Positions 26,111-34,752 of a stretch of DNA of 64,000 bases are shown here, in pieces (positions within the stretch are counted from its first letter, which is position 1; each line of letters starts with the position of its first letter). The notes beneath the pieces are model-generated. The model saw only the letters and a list, made by a program, of their open reading frames with translations. It did no database searches and had not been told where the DNA came from. Source of the stretch: Luteococcus japonicus (GTDB lineage Bacteria > Actinomycetota > Actinomycetes > Propionibacteriales > Propionibacteriaceae); the NCBI RefSeq assembly GCF_003752415.1, contig NZ_RKHG01000001.1:3348001-3412000 (forward strand), written 5' to 3'. Position numbers and translations under genes: made by a program.

Positions 26111-27111
26111 CGGGCCATCCCCGTCCGGGCACGCGGGGTGAACAGGATCGAGAGCACGTCGGCGACGAGGTTCACCACCACGTAGACGGCGGCGATGACC
26201 ATCGTGAGCGCCTGCACGACGGGGAAGTCGCTGTTCTTGACGGCGTCCACCATGGTGGCTCCGATCCCGGGGTAGTTGAACAGGTACTCGACCATCACCG
26301 CGCCTCCCACCAGCCAGGCGAGTTGCAGGGCCGTCACCTGGATGGTGGGCACCACGGTGTTGGGCAGGGCGTGGCGACGCAGCACCCGGGCCTCGGGAAC
26401 ACCCTTCAGGCGAGCCAGTTCCACGTAGTCGGAGTCGAGCACCTCCACCAACGAGCTGCGCAGCATCCGGGTCAGATAGGGCGTCACGGCGATCACCAGG
26501 GTGGCCACCGGCAGCACCATCGACGCGGGCCGGTTCCATGGCCTGGTGCCAATCGGCAGCACCGTGACGGCGGGGAGCCAGTGCGCCACGCTGGTGCTGA
26601 GCAGCGCCACCAGCAGGATGCCGGTGACGAACTCGGGCACTCCTGCGAGGGCGAGGGTGACCACTCCGACGGCGTGGTCGACCGGACCGCTGCGGTGGCG
26701 TCCGCTGAGCGTGGCGAGCCCCGTCGCCAGCGGCAGCATCACGATGGCCACCAGCAGCACCAGGAAGCCGCTGTTCACGATCTTGTCACCGACCAGCTTT
26801 CCCACCGGAAGGTTGTTGGCCACCGAGGTTCCCAGATCGCCGTGCAGCAGACGAGAGAGCCACCTGCCGTAACGCACCAGCAAGGGCCGATCCAGGGCAA
26901 GCGTCTCGCGGATCGCGGCCACCCGGTCGGGGCTGACCGCATAGTCCTTGCCGAGGATGGCGCGCACCGGATCGCCCAGGGCCGAGGTGGCGAGGAAGAC
27001 CAGCAGCGAGACCAACCACAGGGTGAGGACGGCCAGGGCGGTGCGCCGCAGCAGCCAGAGCGTCCAGCCACGCGCCGCGGAGGGACGACGGACCTTCGTG
27101 GCGCCCATCAT
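26107..27111 (-). CDS. ABC transporter permease, DppB-like
   Basis: A 334-residue permease. The first helix (LRRTALAVLTLWLVSLLVFLATSALG) is followed by an extracytoplasmic loop (VSPDRVAAIRETLALDRPLLVRYGRWLSRLLHGDLGTS) characteristic of DppB. Further helices follow, together with the EAA loop LARLKGVPEARVLRRHALPNTVVP. The ATG at 27111 overlaps the stop codon of the binding-protein gene (ATGATG), so translation is coupled. A longer upstream frame overlapping that gene is not used. Confidence 0.92.
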   Translation of the reverse strand: MMGATKVRRPSAARGWTLWLLRRTALAVLTLWLVSLLVFLATSALGDPVRAILGKDYAVSPDRVAAIRETLALDRPLLVRYGRWLSRLLHGDLGTSVANNLPVGKLVGDKIVNSGFLVLLVAIVMLPLATGLATLSGRHRSGPVDHAVGVVTLALAGVPEFVTGILLVALLSTSVAHWLPAVTVLPIGTRPWNRPASMVLPVATLVIAVTPYLTRMLRSSLVEVLDSDYVELARLKGVPEARVLRRHALPNTVVPTIQVTALQLAWLVGGAVMVEYLFNYPGIGATMVDAVKNSDFPVVQALTMVIAAVYVVVNLVADVLSILFTPRARTGMAR

Positions 27112-28721
27112 GACTGCACCGGCTTGACCAGGTTGAAGCGGTAGTCGGAGACTGGCAACTGGCGTGCCGGTTGCAGCCCGGTGACGGAGTTGGAGTAGGC
27201 GTCCACCTGGTTCTTGAAGGCCCACACGATGTAGCCGCCGCGCTCGTGCTCGATGCGTTGCGCGTCCTGCAGCAGCATGGTGCGTCGCCGCGCGTCCATG
27301 GTGCGGTTGGCGGTGGTCACCAGTTCGATGAACTGCGGATCGTTCCAGTGGGTCTCGTTGTAGGGCGAGCCCTTCAGGCCGCAGGCCGCCACCTGGGGCA
27401 GGTAGAGCCTGGTCTCCCAGAAGTCCTGGGCGAAGGGCCAGGAGAGGTACTGGTCGCCGTAGAAGATGCTGCCGTCGAGCACCCGCAGCCGCACCTTCAC
27501 CCCTGCCTTCGCAGCCTGCTGGACGAAGAGGCTTGCCGACTCGACGCCTCCGGCACCGACGGCGGTGGAGGTGGTGAGCTCGATGCGCAAGTCGGACTGG
27601 CCTGCCTGCCTCAGCAGTGCCTTCGCCTGGTCGATGTCCTGCTCCCGCTGGGGAAGCTGCTCGCCGATGTAGGAGGGGTCGAAGGGGGAGTGGAGGTCGT
27701 TGGCGACGCGGCCGAAGCCGTTGAGCGCCTGCTCCACCATCTGGTGACGATCGGCGATCAGGCGCATCGCCTGTCGCACCCGCACGTCGGAGAAGGGCTG
27801 GACGTCGACCCGCATGGTGAACGGGATCCAGGCACCGGTCTGGCTGACCAGCGCCGTGGCCCCCTGACTGTCCACCGCCTCGCTGAGATAGCCGGGAAGG
27901 TTGTCGATGCTCTGCACCTGGCCTGCGAGCAGGGCGTTGACCTTGGCGGCGTCGTCGGTGAAGTCGATGATGGTCAGGGCGTCGAAGGTGGCGCGCGTGT
28001 CCCAGTAGTCGTCGTATCTGGTGAAGACGCTGCGCTGCCCCGGGACGAAGACGTCCGCCCGGAAGGGGCCGGTGCCCACAGGATTCCTGGGGTCGAAGTC
28101 GGCGGGGATGATGCCCAAGGGGTAGGAGGCGAGCATCGCGTCGAGGATCGCATAGGGCTGGGTGAGGTGGAGCTGGTAGGTGCGCTCGTCGAGCACCCGC
28201 GAGGACTTCAGGTTGGCGATCGGGGCGACGGTGGACAGGAAGGGGGCGGGATTCTTCGGGTCGAGCATCCGCTCCAGGCTGGCCTCGACGTCGGTGGCGC
28301 GCACGCTCTTGCCGTTGTGGAAGGTGACGTCCTGGCGCAGCCGGATGGTCCAGATGGTGCCGTCTGCATTGTGCTCGATCGACTCGGCCAGACCGGGCTG
28401 CACCTTCATCTGGGTGTCATAGCGCAGCAGCGGCTCGTAGAGCTGTCGCACCCGGGCGATGTCGGGGATGGTGACGGGGAAGTGGGGGTCGAGCGAGTCC
28501 TTGAGGCTGCCGCCGGTGGCGCCGTGGGCGAGCATCGCGGTGGAATTGGCCTGTGCGGTGTTGCATCCCGACAGGCCGGTGGCCGCGGCAATGCCGAGTG
28601 CAGCGCCCTGCAGGGCTCGTCGTCGGGTGAGGACGCGGGGGCGGTGCACCCCGGATGCCGGGGCATCCTGAGGCGGGGTAGGTGTCGGGTGAAGCGTGGA
28701 TGGGGCCGGTGGAGCGCCCAT
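27108..28721 (-). CDS. ABC transporter substrate-binding lipoprotein, peptide/nickel family 5
   Basis: A 537-residue exported protein. After a proline-rich N-terminus, an RRRALQGAALGIAAATGLSGC segment gives a lipobox (LSGC, Cys near 53) with a possible twin-arginine signal. The mature part has the family-5 pattern: QLYEPLLRYDTQMKVQPGLAESIE, TIRLRQDVTFHNGKSVRATDV (the conserved F..G...A.DV motif), GTGPFRADVF, and RVRQAMRLIADRHQMV. It captures the substrate outside the membrane for the following permeases. The real ligand (peptide, metal chelate or other) is not deducible. It is the first gene of the operon; the start codon is uncertain because signal-peptide length varies. Confidence 0.9.
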   Translation of the reverse strand: MGAPPAPSTLHPTPTPPQDAPASGVHRPRVLTRRRALQGAALGIAAATGLSGCNTAQANSTAMLAHGATGGSLKDSLDPHFPVTIPDIARVRQLYEPLLRYDTQMKVQPGLAESIEHNADGTIWTIRLRQDVTFHNGKSVRATDVEASLERMLDPKNPAPFLSTVAPIANLKSSRVLDERTYQLHLTQPYAILDAMLASYPLGIIPADFDPRNPVGTGPFRADVFVPGQRSVFTRYDDYWDTRATFDALTIIDFTDDAAKVNALLAGQVQSIDNLPGYLSEAVDSQGATALVSQTGAWIPFTMRVDVQPFSDVRVRQAMRLIADRHQMVEQALNGFGRVANDLHSPFDPSYIGEQLPQREQDIDQAKALLRQAGQSDLRIELTTSTAVGAGGVESASLFVQQAAKAGVKVRLRVLDGSIFYGDQYLSWPFAQDFWETRLYLPQVAACGLKGSPYNETHWNDPQFIELVTTANRTMDARRRTMLLQDAQRIEHERGGYIVWAFKNQVDAYSNSVTGLQPARQLPVSDYRFNLVKPVQS

Positions 28722-28837
28722 GGTCTGTCCCGTCCGGTCGACAACGTTGCCGGCCTTGGGCCGAACCCTAACGGACTCTTGCCTGCACCACGTCCAGAGA
28801 CGTCCTGGTCCGCCCCGCGACGGAGGGCCTGGTCGGC

Positions 28838-29371
28838 TCAGCAGCCCTTCGCGATCGCCGCGAACATCAGCGCGGCGATGGTCTCGCCGTCACGGATTTC
28901 CCCGTGGGCGACCATGGACAGCGCCTCGGTCCAGGGAATCGGACGGGCGGAGGTGATGCCCTCTGCGTCGGGCTCCACCAGATCAGTGGCCGCGGAAGAG
29001 AGCCCGGTGGCGAGGAAGACATGCTCGGGGGCCTCGCAGATGCCGTTGAGGGCATCCATCTCGCCGATCTTGCGCCAGTGCTCTGCGACCAGACCGGTCT
29101 CCTCTGCCAGTTCCCGCTGGGCGGCCACGAGCGGCTCCTGTCCGTCGCTGCCGCCACTGGGCACCTCCAGCGAGGGCCCGACGGTGTGGCGGTCGACCTC
29201 GACCATCCAGACGCACTCGTCCTCGGTGAGCGCGACGACGAAGACCGACGCATTGCGCACCGTCATCACGCCGAAGATGCCCGGGGTGCCGTCGGGACGG
29301 ACCACCCGGTCCTCGCGGACACTCATCCAGTTGTTCGCGTACTTGGTCTCGGTGCTGGTGACGGGCCACAT
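28838..29371 (-). CDS. Nudix hydrolase (ADP-ribose pyrophosphatase-like)
   Basis: A 177-residue protein with a Nudix box around residues 73-95: GGSDGQEPLVAAQRELAEETGLV. The REL.EETG core is intact, although the spacing from the preceding glutamate is one residue shorter than the textbook motif. The preceding VGPSLEVPSGG resembles the strand of ADP-ribose/NDP-sugar pyrophosphatases, and APEHVFLATGLS is typical of that subgroup. It probably hydrolyses a nucleoside diphosphate linked to another moiety, with Mg2+. A TAGGCT box sits exactly 7 bases before the ATG. It is divergent from the disrupted SRPBCC-like gene. Confidence 0.88.
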   Translation of the reverse strand: MWPVTSTETKYANNWMSVREDRVVRPDGTPGIFGVMTVRNASVFVVALTEDECVWMVEVDRHTVGPSLEVPSGGSDGQEPLVAAQRELAEETGLVAEHWRKIGEMDALNGICEAPEHVFLATGLSSAATDLVEPDAEGITSARPIPWTEALSMVAHGEIRDGETIAALMFAAIAKGC

Positions 29372-29378
29372 GCTGGCG

Positions 29379-29384
29379 AGCCTA
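29379..29384 (-). promoter_or_regulatory. -10 box TAGGCT of the Nudix gene
   Basis: TAGGCT on the minus strand ends 7 bases before the ATG at 29371. The surrounding CTAGTGCGGC is nearly the same as that upstream of oligopeptidase B. Confidence 0.6.
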
Positions 29385-29429
29385 GTGCGGCGGCTCCAGA
29401 CAGCCGCGTCGCGATGGCACGATGATCCA

Positions 29430-29825
29430 GTGACCACCCACCTCGTCATCCGCCGACGCAGCCCCTTGCCTCCGGCTGAGGCCCTCTCGCGGGTGCTCGA
29501 CCTGCGGCGACACCGCCCGCCGTTCACCACGATCACCGCCCCCTTCCCGCTCGAGGCCGGATCCGTGGTGGTGGCCCGCACATCCTTGGGGTGGTGGTCC
29601 TTTGATGACGTCATGCACGTGACGCGCCGTGACGAGCGCACGGCCTAGCTGGTGAAGGCCGGTGGACTGGTGCGCGGTTCCTCTGTGATCGAGGCGACGC
29701 CACTGCGCCAAGGGAGCACGGTGACCTGGGGGCAGGAGATCGGCGTGCGGGGCATTCCCGACTGGATCGTCGCTCTTCCCGCGCGGATCTTCTACCGGCT
29801 GCTGGTCTTCCAGTCCCTGCGCTGA
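29430..29825 (+). pseudogene. SRPBCC/polyketide-cyclase-like gene interrupted by one amber codon
   Basis: From GTG 29430 an uninterrupted reading of 131 codons is broken only by TAG at 29646-29648 (codon 73). Upstream it reads VTTHLVIRRRSPLPPAEALSRVLDLRRHRPPFTTI through VVVARTSLGWWSFDDVMHVTRRDERTA. Downstream it continues LVKAGGLVRGSSVIEATPLRQGSTVTWGQEIGVRGIPDW to TGA at 29823. The beta-strand pattern (START/SRPBCC-like, with VIEATPLRQGSTVTWGQEI) runs across the stop, which argues for a single recent nonsense mutation or a base-calling error rather than two genes. The remaining product of 72 residues would lack half the fold. Confidence 0.55.
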
Positions 29826-29866
29826 CGGCTGTTCCCGCGGCCTCGTCGGGGGCTGGGGTGACGGTC

Positions 29867-29872
29867 TAGGGT
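29867..29872 (+). promoter_or_regulatory. -10-like box TAGGGT upstream of the YdcZ-type gene
   Basis: TAGGGT lies 34 bases before the ATG at 29907, implying a short leader of about 27 bases. No other promoter-like element is visible in the gap. Confidence 0.35.
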
Positions 29873-29906
29873 GGCCTGCGCCTGTTGCCTCGACCCGGGA
29901 GCCCCG

Positions 29907-30869
29907 ATGACCACAGCCCACCCCGAACGCTCCTCCGTCGTCCTGTTCGCGCTGGCAACCCTGGCAGCCGGGGCCGGGGCCGCGGTGCAGGCGAAGGCCA
30001 ACGGGGCACTTGCCACCCGACTCGGGGCGCCCGTCGAAGCTGCCCTGTGGAGCTTTGGCTCCGGCTGGCTCGTCCTGGCCCTCGGTCTGGCGCTGCTGCC
30101 CGCTGCGAGACGAGCCCTGGCCGACGTCGCCCGGGCGGTCCGTCGCCAGAATCTGCAGTGGTGGGAGGTGCTGGGCGGGCTCTTCGGCGGCTTCTTCGTC
30201 GCCGTGCAGTCCTTCGCCGTGCCGCAGATGGGCGTGGCGCTGTTCACCATCGCCATGGTGGGCGGGCAGACGGCCAATGCCCTGCTCGTCGACAGGATCG
30301 GCCTGGGGCCGGCGGGTCGCACGCCTCTGTCGATGCCGCGCGTCCTCGCGGCGCTGGCCACCTTCGTCGGTGTCGCCGTCGCCTCCAGCGCCCGGGGCGG
30401 CACCGTTCACGCCCTCAGCCTCACGGCGCTGCTGCTGACCGTCGCAGCCGGTGCGGGCATGAGCATCCAGCAGGCCATCAACGGCAAGGTGAACCTGGCC
30501 TCGGGGCATGTCGTGGCCACCACTTTCGTCAACTTCACCTGGGGTTTCACTGCACTGTGTGGGTATGCCATGGCCCTGTTCGCCACCGGTCGCCTGCATG
30601 CCCCGCGCACCCTCGACGTGCCGTGGTGGTCGCTGGTCGGCGGCGTCATCGGCGTGGTCTACATCGCCATCGCTGCGGCAGCCGTGCGACATCTCGGCGT
30701 CCTCGTCACGGCCCTGATGTCACTGACCGGGCAGCTGGTGACCGCAGTCCTGCTCGACATCGTCACCCGTGCCGCCCCCGTCACCGCCCAGCTCCTCGCA
30801 GGCGTCGCCATCACCCTGATGGCCGCCGCGGCAGCGGGCCTCGCAGCCCAGCGGGCGAAGCGCGACTGA
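29907..30869 (+). CDS. DMT family transporter, YdcZ/DUF606 type (tandem)
   Basis: A 320-residue membrane protein with ten predicted helices made of two homologous five-helix halves. The half-repeat signature appears in LATLAAGAGAAVQAKANGALATRLGAPVEAALWSFGSGWLVLAL and again in TVAAGAGMSIQQAINGKVNLASGHVVATTFVNFTWGFTALC (Q..N..L / F..G). This identifies the YdcZ branch of drug/metabolite transporters, usually encoded as two short genes or one fused one. The substrate is unknown. A luciferase-like oxidoreductase follows 36 bases downstream and may share the transcript. Confidence 0.88.
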   Translation: MTTAHPERSSVVLFALATLAAGAGAAVQAKANGALATRLGAPVEAALWSFGSGWLVLALGLALLPAARRALADVARAVRRQNLQWWEVLGGLFGGFFVAVQSFAVPQMGVALFTIAMVGGQTANALLVDRIGLGPAGRTPLSMPRVLAALATFVGVAVASSARGGTVHALSLTALLLTVAAGAGMSIQQAINGKVNLASGHVVATTFVNFTWGFTALCGYAMALFATGRLHAPRTLDVPWWSLVGGVIGVVYIAIAAAAVRHLGVLVTALMSLTGQLVTAVLLDIVTRAAPVTAQLLAGVAITLMAAAAAGLAAQRAKRD

Positions 30870-30905
30870 CGGAATACTCGTGCTGGCGCCCGGGTTGCAC
30901 CAGGC

Positions 30906-31919
30906 ATGAGCACCCTTCCGCTGAGCGTCCTGGACCTCGTCACCGTCACCGAGGACACCACCACACCGCAGGCCCTGCAGCGTGCCATCACCTTGGCCAA
31001 GGCAGCCGATGAGCTCGGCTACCAGCGCTACTGGGTTGCGGAGCACCACAACATGCCGGCCGTCGCCTCGACCAGTCCGGCGGTGATCATCGCGGCCCTC
31101 GGCGCCCACACCGATCGGATCCGCGTCGGCTCCGGTGGCGTGATGCTCCCGAACCACGCCCCCTATGTGGTGGCCGAGCAGTTCGCACTGCTCGAGGGGC
31201 TCTATCCGAACCGGATCGACCTCGGCATCGGGCGGGCCCCGGGAACCGACCAGCGCACCGCCCAGGCGCTGCGTCGCGGGCCCGACGCCCTGGGTGTCGA
31301 AGAGTTCCCGCAGCACGTCCTGGAACTGATGAGCTGGCTGGGTGACACTCGCCTGGAGGAGCCGATGTCGGCCACCCTGGCCGCCACTCCGAAGCCTGAG
31401 ACCTACCCCGACGTGTGGCTGCTGGGCAGCTCGGCCTACTCCGCGCAGCTGGCCGGCATGCTCGGTCTTCGCTACTGCTACGCCCACCACTTCGGCCAGA
31501 TGGACGAGGTCTCGGTGATGGAGGCCTATCGCGCCCGCTTCGAGCCGTCGCCGGTGCTCGCCGAGCCCTACGCCATGATCGCGACCTCGGTGATCACCGC
31601 TGCGGACACCGACCGTGCCGAGTACCTGGCGGGGCCCGCCAAGCACATGGCGCTGGCCCTGCGCACCAATCGTCTGACGCCCGTGATCTCGCCCGAGACC
31701 GCCGTCGAGCGCGGGCTCTCGCCGCTCGACGAGCAGATGATGGGGCACCTGCCCGCCACCAAGTTCGTCGGCACCCCCGAGTCGGTCAAGGCCCGGTTGC
31801 AGTCGCTGGTCGACCGCACCGGGGTGCAGGAACTGATGCTCGCCGCCACCACGTACGACGTGGGCACCCGCATCGGCACCCTGCGCGACGTGCGGTCGAT
31901 GGGGCTGCAGCAGGGCTGA
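30906..31919 (+). CDS. LLM class flavin-dependent oxidoreductase
   Basis: A 337-residue luciferase-like TIM-barrel protein. Recognisable parts are STLPLSVLDLVTVTEDTTTPQALQRAITLAKAADELGYQRYWVAEHHNMPAVASTSPAV near the start, IRVGSGGVMLPNHAPYVVAEQFALLEGLYPNRIDLGIGRAPGTD, which is the strong YhbW/MsnO8-group signature, and a C-terminal EQMMGHLPATKFVGTPESV segment. Such enzymes use FMN (or F420) and oxygen to oxidise unknown substrates. No dedicated redox partner is encoded nearby. It ends 64 bases before cstA, across a strong hairpin. Confidence 0.9.
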   Translation: MSTLPLSVLDLVTVTEDTTTPQALQRAITLAKAADELGYQRYWVAEHHNMPAVASTSPAVIIAALGAHTDRIRVGSGGVMLPNHAPYVVAEQFALLEGLYPNRIDLGIGRAPGTDQRTAQALRRGPDALGVEEFPQHVLELMSWLGDTRLEEPMSATLAATPKPETYPDVWLLGSSAYSAQLAGMLGLRYCYAHHFGQMDEVSVMEAYRARFEPSPVLAEPYAMIATSVITAADTDRAEYLAGPAKHMALALRTNRLTPVISPETAVERGLSPLDEQMMGHLPATKFVGTPESVKARLQSLVDRTGVQELMLAATTYDVGTRIGTLRDVRSMGLQQG

Positions 31920-31937
31920 GCGCAGGATCTCAGACAA

Positions 31938-31978
31938 TGGGCCACTATGCGAGACGTACGGTCTCACATGGTGGCCCA
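31938..31978 (+). promoter_or_regulatory. long hairpin just upstream of the cstA start, hiding the ribosome site
   Basis: TGGGCCACTATGCGAGAC (31938-31955) pairs with GTCTCACATGGTGGCCCA (31961-31978) across GTACG. This is an 18-position stem with one G-U pair and one C-A mismatch. The only ribosome-site-like sequence before the ATG at 31984, GGTGG, lies in the 3' arm. It could be a terminator of the previous gene or a translational control element of cstA. Confidence 0.5.
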
Positions 31979-31983
31979 CTGTC

Positions 31984-34323
31984 ATGCTGGGGCGTCGCAA
32001 CCCACAGAGAGGCCCCAGCGTCTCCAGCTCCGCCCCACCCGTGCCGCAACCGCAAGAGATCCGTACCAGGCAGGACCTGCCCCCGGTCGCCGTCGTGCAG
32101 GACCACGTCGTAAGTGGCCGCGAGAAGGCCGTCTTCGGTGTGGTCGGCATCGTCGCCGCCGTGGCATGGTTCGTGATCGCCGTCCAGCGCGGTGAGCGGG
32201 TCAGCGCCGCCTGGTTCGTGCTCGCCGCGGTCGGCAGCTACCTGTTGGCACTGCGCTTCTACGGCAAGCTGATCGAGCGAAAGCTGCACCGGCCGGACGA
32301 CACCCGCGCCACCCCGGCCGAGGAGTTCGCCAACGGCAAGGACTTCATGCCCACCCACCGGGTGGTGCTCTTCGGCCACCACTTCGCCGCCATCGCCGGC
32401 GCCGGGCCGCTGGTCGGCCCCGTCCTCGCGGCCCAGATGGGCTACCTGCCTGGCACCCTCTGGATCGTCTTCGGCGTGATCCTGGCCGGTGCGGTGCAGG
32501 ACTACATGGTGCTGCACCTGTCCATCCGCCGTCGCGGCCGCTCGTTGGGCCAGATGGCCAAGGACGAGCTCGGCACCGTCGGTGGCTGGTTCGCCATCCT
32601 GGGTGTCACGAGCATCATGATCATCCTCATCGCGGTGCTCGCCATCGTCATCATCGGCGCCCTGGCCCACAGCCCCTGGGGCGTCTTCTCCATCGCCATG
32701 ACCATCCCGATCGCCCTGCTGATGGGCGTCTACATGCGCTACATCCGCCCCGGCGCGGTCGGCGAGACCTCCGCCATCGGCATCGTGCTGCTGATCGCCG
32801 CCATCGCCGGTGGCTCCTGGGTGAGCCACCACCCGACGCTGGCCGAGGTCTTCACGCTCAGCCCGGTGCAGCTGGCCTATGCCATCGCCATCTACGGCTT
32901 CTTCGCTGCAGTGCTGCCCGTCTGGCTGCTGCTGGCACCCCGCGACTACCTGAGCACCTTCATGAAGGTGGGCACCATCGCCTTCCTGGCGCTGTCCATC
33001 CTGGTGGTGCTGCCCTTCATGAGCATGCCCGCGGTCACCAGCTTCGCCCACACCGGCACCGGCCCGGCCTTCGCCGGAAACCTGTTCCCCTTCCTGTTCA
33101 TCACCATCGCCTGTGGCGCGCTCAGCGGCTTCCACTCCCTGATCAGCTCGGGCACCACGCCCAAGATGATCCAGAAGGAGTCGCAGGCCCGCGTCATCGG
33201 CTACGGCGGCATGCTCACCGAGAGCTTCGTCGCGATGATGGCCATGATCACCGCCTGCGTGATCGACCAGCACATGTACTTCGGCATGAATGCGCCGCTG
33301 GGCCTCACTGGTGGCACGCCGGAGTCCGCCGCCACGTACACCAACGGGCTCGGCCTGGTGAGCCCCGGCGGCGCACCGCTGCCGCCCGCCACCCCCGACA
33401 TGTTCAGCACGGCCGCGCACGAGGTGGGGGAGACCACGATCATCTCCCGCACCGGTGGCGCGCCGACGCTGGCCTTCGGCATGGCCCAGATCTTCGGCGA
33501 GATCCCGCTGATCGGCGCCGCCAAGGCCTTCTGGTACCACTTCGCCGTCATGTTCGAGGCGCTGTTCATCCTCACCACCATCGACGCCGGCACCCGCGTC
33601 GCCCGCTTCATGATCAGCGACATGCTGGCCAATATCCCGGGCCTCAAGAAGTTCGGCGACCCGTCGTGGCGCACCGGTGCCTGGATCACGACGCTGGCCA
33701 CCGTGCTGGGCTGGGGCTCGATCGTCGTGATGGGCGTCACCGACCCGCTGGGCGGCATCAACATGCTCTACCCGCTGTTCGGCATCGCCAACCAGCTGCT
33801 CGCCGCGATCGCCCTCACCCTTTGCTTCGTCGTGGTCATGAAGAAGGGCCTGTTCAAGTGGGCCTGGATCCCCGGCCTGCCACTGGCCGTCTTCATCACC
33901 ATGTGGGCCAGCTACGAGAAGATCTTCTCCAGCAACCCGAAGATCGGCTACTGGAGCAACCACGCCGCAGCCAAGGCGGCCAAGGAGGCGGGCAAGACCA
34001 CCTACCTGACGGCCAAGACACCCCACGAGATCGACATGGTGATCCGCAACACCTTCGTGCAGGGAACGCTGAGCATCGTCTACGCGGTGCTGGTGCTGGT
34101 GGTGCTCGCCATCGGCCTGCGGATCGCCTGGCAGGCGTGGCGGGCCGGCGGGCTGCCCGATACCGAGGCCCCGCACACCCCGTCGGAGATCTTCGCGCCG
34201 TCCAGCTTCCTGCCGACGCAGGAGGAGAGGCGCGTGCTGGCCCAGTGGAAGGCGGCAGGGTTGGATGCCAGCGGCGAGCACCTGGACCACCGTGTCCATG
34301 CCCACGAGGTGGCGACGTCGTGA
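31984..34323 (+). CDS. cstA: carbon starvation protein A family pyruvate/peptide transporter
   Basis: A 779-residue integral membrane protein of about 16-18 helices. CstA hallmarks include ATPAEEFANGKDFMPTHRVVLFGHHFAAIAGAGPLVGPVLAAQMGYLPGTLWI, VILAGAVQDYMVL, CGALSGFHSLISSGTTPKMIQKES and ETTIISRTGGAPTLAFGMAQIF. E. coli CstA and its paralogue BtsT import pyruvate (and CstA perhaps peptides) under carbon limitation, helped by a small YbdD-type protein, which is encoded here immediately downstream. The N-terminus could instead begin at GTG 32041 (just before PQPQEIRTRQDLPPVAV), as the residues before it are not conserved-looking. Leader hairpin as described. Confidence 0.94.
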   Translation: MLGRRNPQRGPSVSSSAPPVPQPQEIRTRQDLPPVAVVQDHVVSGREKAVFGVVGIVAAVAWFVIAVQRGERVSAAWFVLAAVGSYLLALRFYGKLIERKLHRPDDTRATPAEEFANGKDFMPTHRVVLFGHHFAAIAGAGPLVGPVLAAQMGYLPGTLWIVFGVILAGAVQDYMVLHLSIRRRGRSLGQMAKDELGTVGGWFAILGVTSIMIILIAVLAIVIIGALAHSPWGVFSIAMTIPIALLMGVYMRYIRPGAVGETSAIGIVLLIAAIAGGSWVSHHPTLAEVFTLSPVQLAYAIAIYGFFAAVLPVWLLLAPRDYLSTFMKVGTIAFLALSILVVLPFMSMPAVTSFAHTGTGPAFAGNLFPFLFITIACGALSGFHSLISSGTTPKMIQKESQARVIGYGGMLTESFVAMMAMITACVIDQHMYFGMNAPLGLTGGTPESAATYTNGLGLVSPGGAPLPPATPDMFSTAAHEVGETTIISRTGGAPTLAFGMAQIFGEIPLIGAAKAFWYHFAVMFEALFILTTIDAGTRVARFMISDMLANIPGLKKFGDPSWRTGAWITTLATVLGWGSIVVMGVTDPLGGINMLYPLFGIANQLLAAIALTLCFVVVMKKGLFKWAWIPGLPLAVFITMWASYEKIFSSNPKIGYWSNHAAAKAAKEAGKTTYLTAKTPHEIDMVIRNTFVQGTLSIVYAVLVLVVLAIGLRIAWQAWRAGGLPDTEAPHTPSEIFAPSSFLPTQEERRVLAQWKAAGLDASGEHLDHRVHAHEVATS

Positions 34324-34508
34324 CCGTCCGTGAGGCCGCGCACCTGGTGGCGCGGGTGTGGAAGGGGATGAGCGGCCTGGACGCCTACGAGCGCTACCTG
34401 GCCCACCATCGCCATGCCCACCCGGGCACCCCGGCCCCCAGCCGGGCCGACTTCTACCGCGCCAAGTGGGACCACGAGTCCACCTCGCCGACGGCACGCT
34501 GCTGCTGA
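34320..34508 (+). CDS. YbdD/YjiX family small protein, CstA partner
   Basis: A 62-residue protein whose GTG overlaps the cstA stop (GTGA), giving coupled translation. The sequence VWKGMSGLDAYERYLAHHRHAHPGTPAPSRADFYRAKWDHE, ending in RCC, is the full YbdD/YjiX pattern. These proteins are required for the activity of CstA/BtsT-type pyruvate transporters. The last seven codons and the stop lie inside a direct repeat that occurs again at 36942-36969, so this 3' end marks the left edge of the inserted defence island. The copy used here is complete and in frame. Confidence 0.9.
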   Translation: MTVREAAHLVARVWKGMSGLDAYERYLAHHRHAHPGTPAPSRADFYRAKWDHESTSPTARCC

Positions 34509-34511
34509 ACG
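34463..34511. repeat. left direct repeat (attL-like) at the 3' end of ybdD
   Basis: The 28 bases at 34484-34511 (CTCGCCGACGGC, A, CGCTGCTGCTGAACG) recur at 36942-36969 with a single difference. Similarity extends leftwards through CAAGTG.GA.CACGAG to 34463 with a few mismatches and one indel. The repeat covers the last codons and stop of ybdD. Confidence 0.75.
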
Positions 34512-34512
34512 C

Positions 34513-34548
34513 ACAACAGCCCTCGCCCCCATGGTCGGGGGCTGTTGT
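34513..34548 (+). terminator. terminator-like hairpin after ybdD
   Basis: ACAACAGCCC pairs with GGGCTGTTGT around a C/G-rich loop. Placed 5 bases after the ybdD stop and 2 bases past the direct repeat, it belongs to the inserted segment and would end cstA-ybdD transcripts before the island genes. Confidence 0.6.
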
Positions 34549-34568
34549 ACGTGGCGTGCGTGTTGGTC

Positions 34569-34592
34569 CCTACTCAAACGCCCTCGAGTAGG
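34569..34592. promoter_or_regulatory. inverted repeat CCTACTC-N10-GAGTAGG upstream of the island operon
   Basis: Seven-base arms separated by ten bases sit in the 200-base gap before the ATPase gene. A TAGAGT box at 34652-34657 is a candidate -10. The repeat could be an operator or a small hairpin; no regulator gene is in the island. Confidence 0.3.
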
Positions 34593-34752
34593 CGCGAATG
34601 CACCGAAGACATGAGACTTTGAGAAGAGGCACCTGTCCAGAGACTCTTGGCTAGAGTGTCGTGAGGTTCTATGACGCTCAGGAGACTACTAGCTGAGTTC
34701 GGTGAACCTGCCAGCCTCGATTTCGGGGATTTTTGGTCGGACAGGAGAGATT

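Noticed and set aside
21779-29648. Amber codons in two genes as evidence of TAG recoding (for example pyrrolysine)
   Set aside because: TAG ends normal genes in this window (tesB and the LysR gene), and the acyltransferase-like gene also has a frameshift, so simple gene decay or sequence error is more likely.
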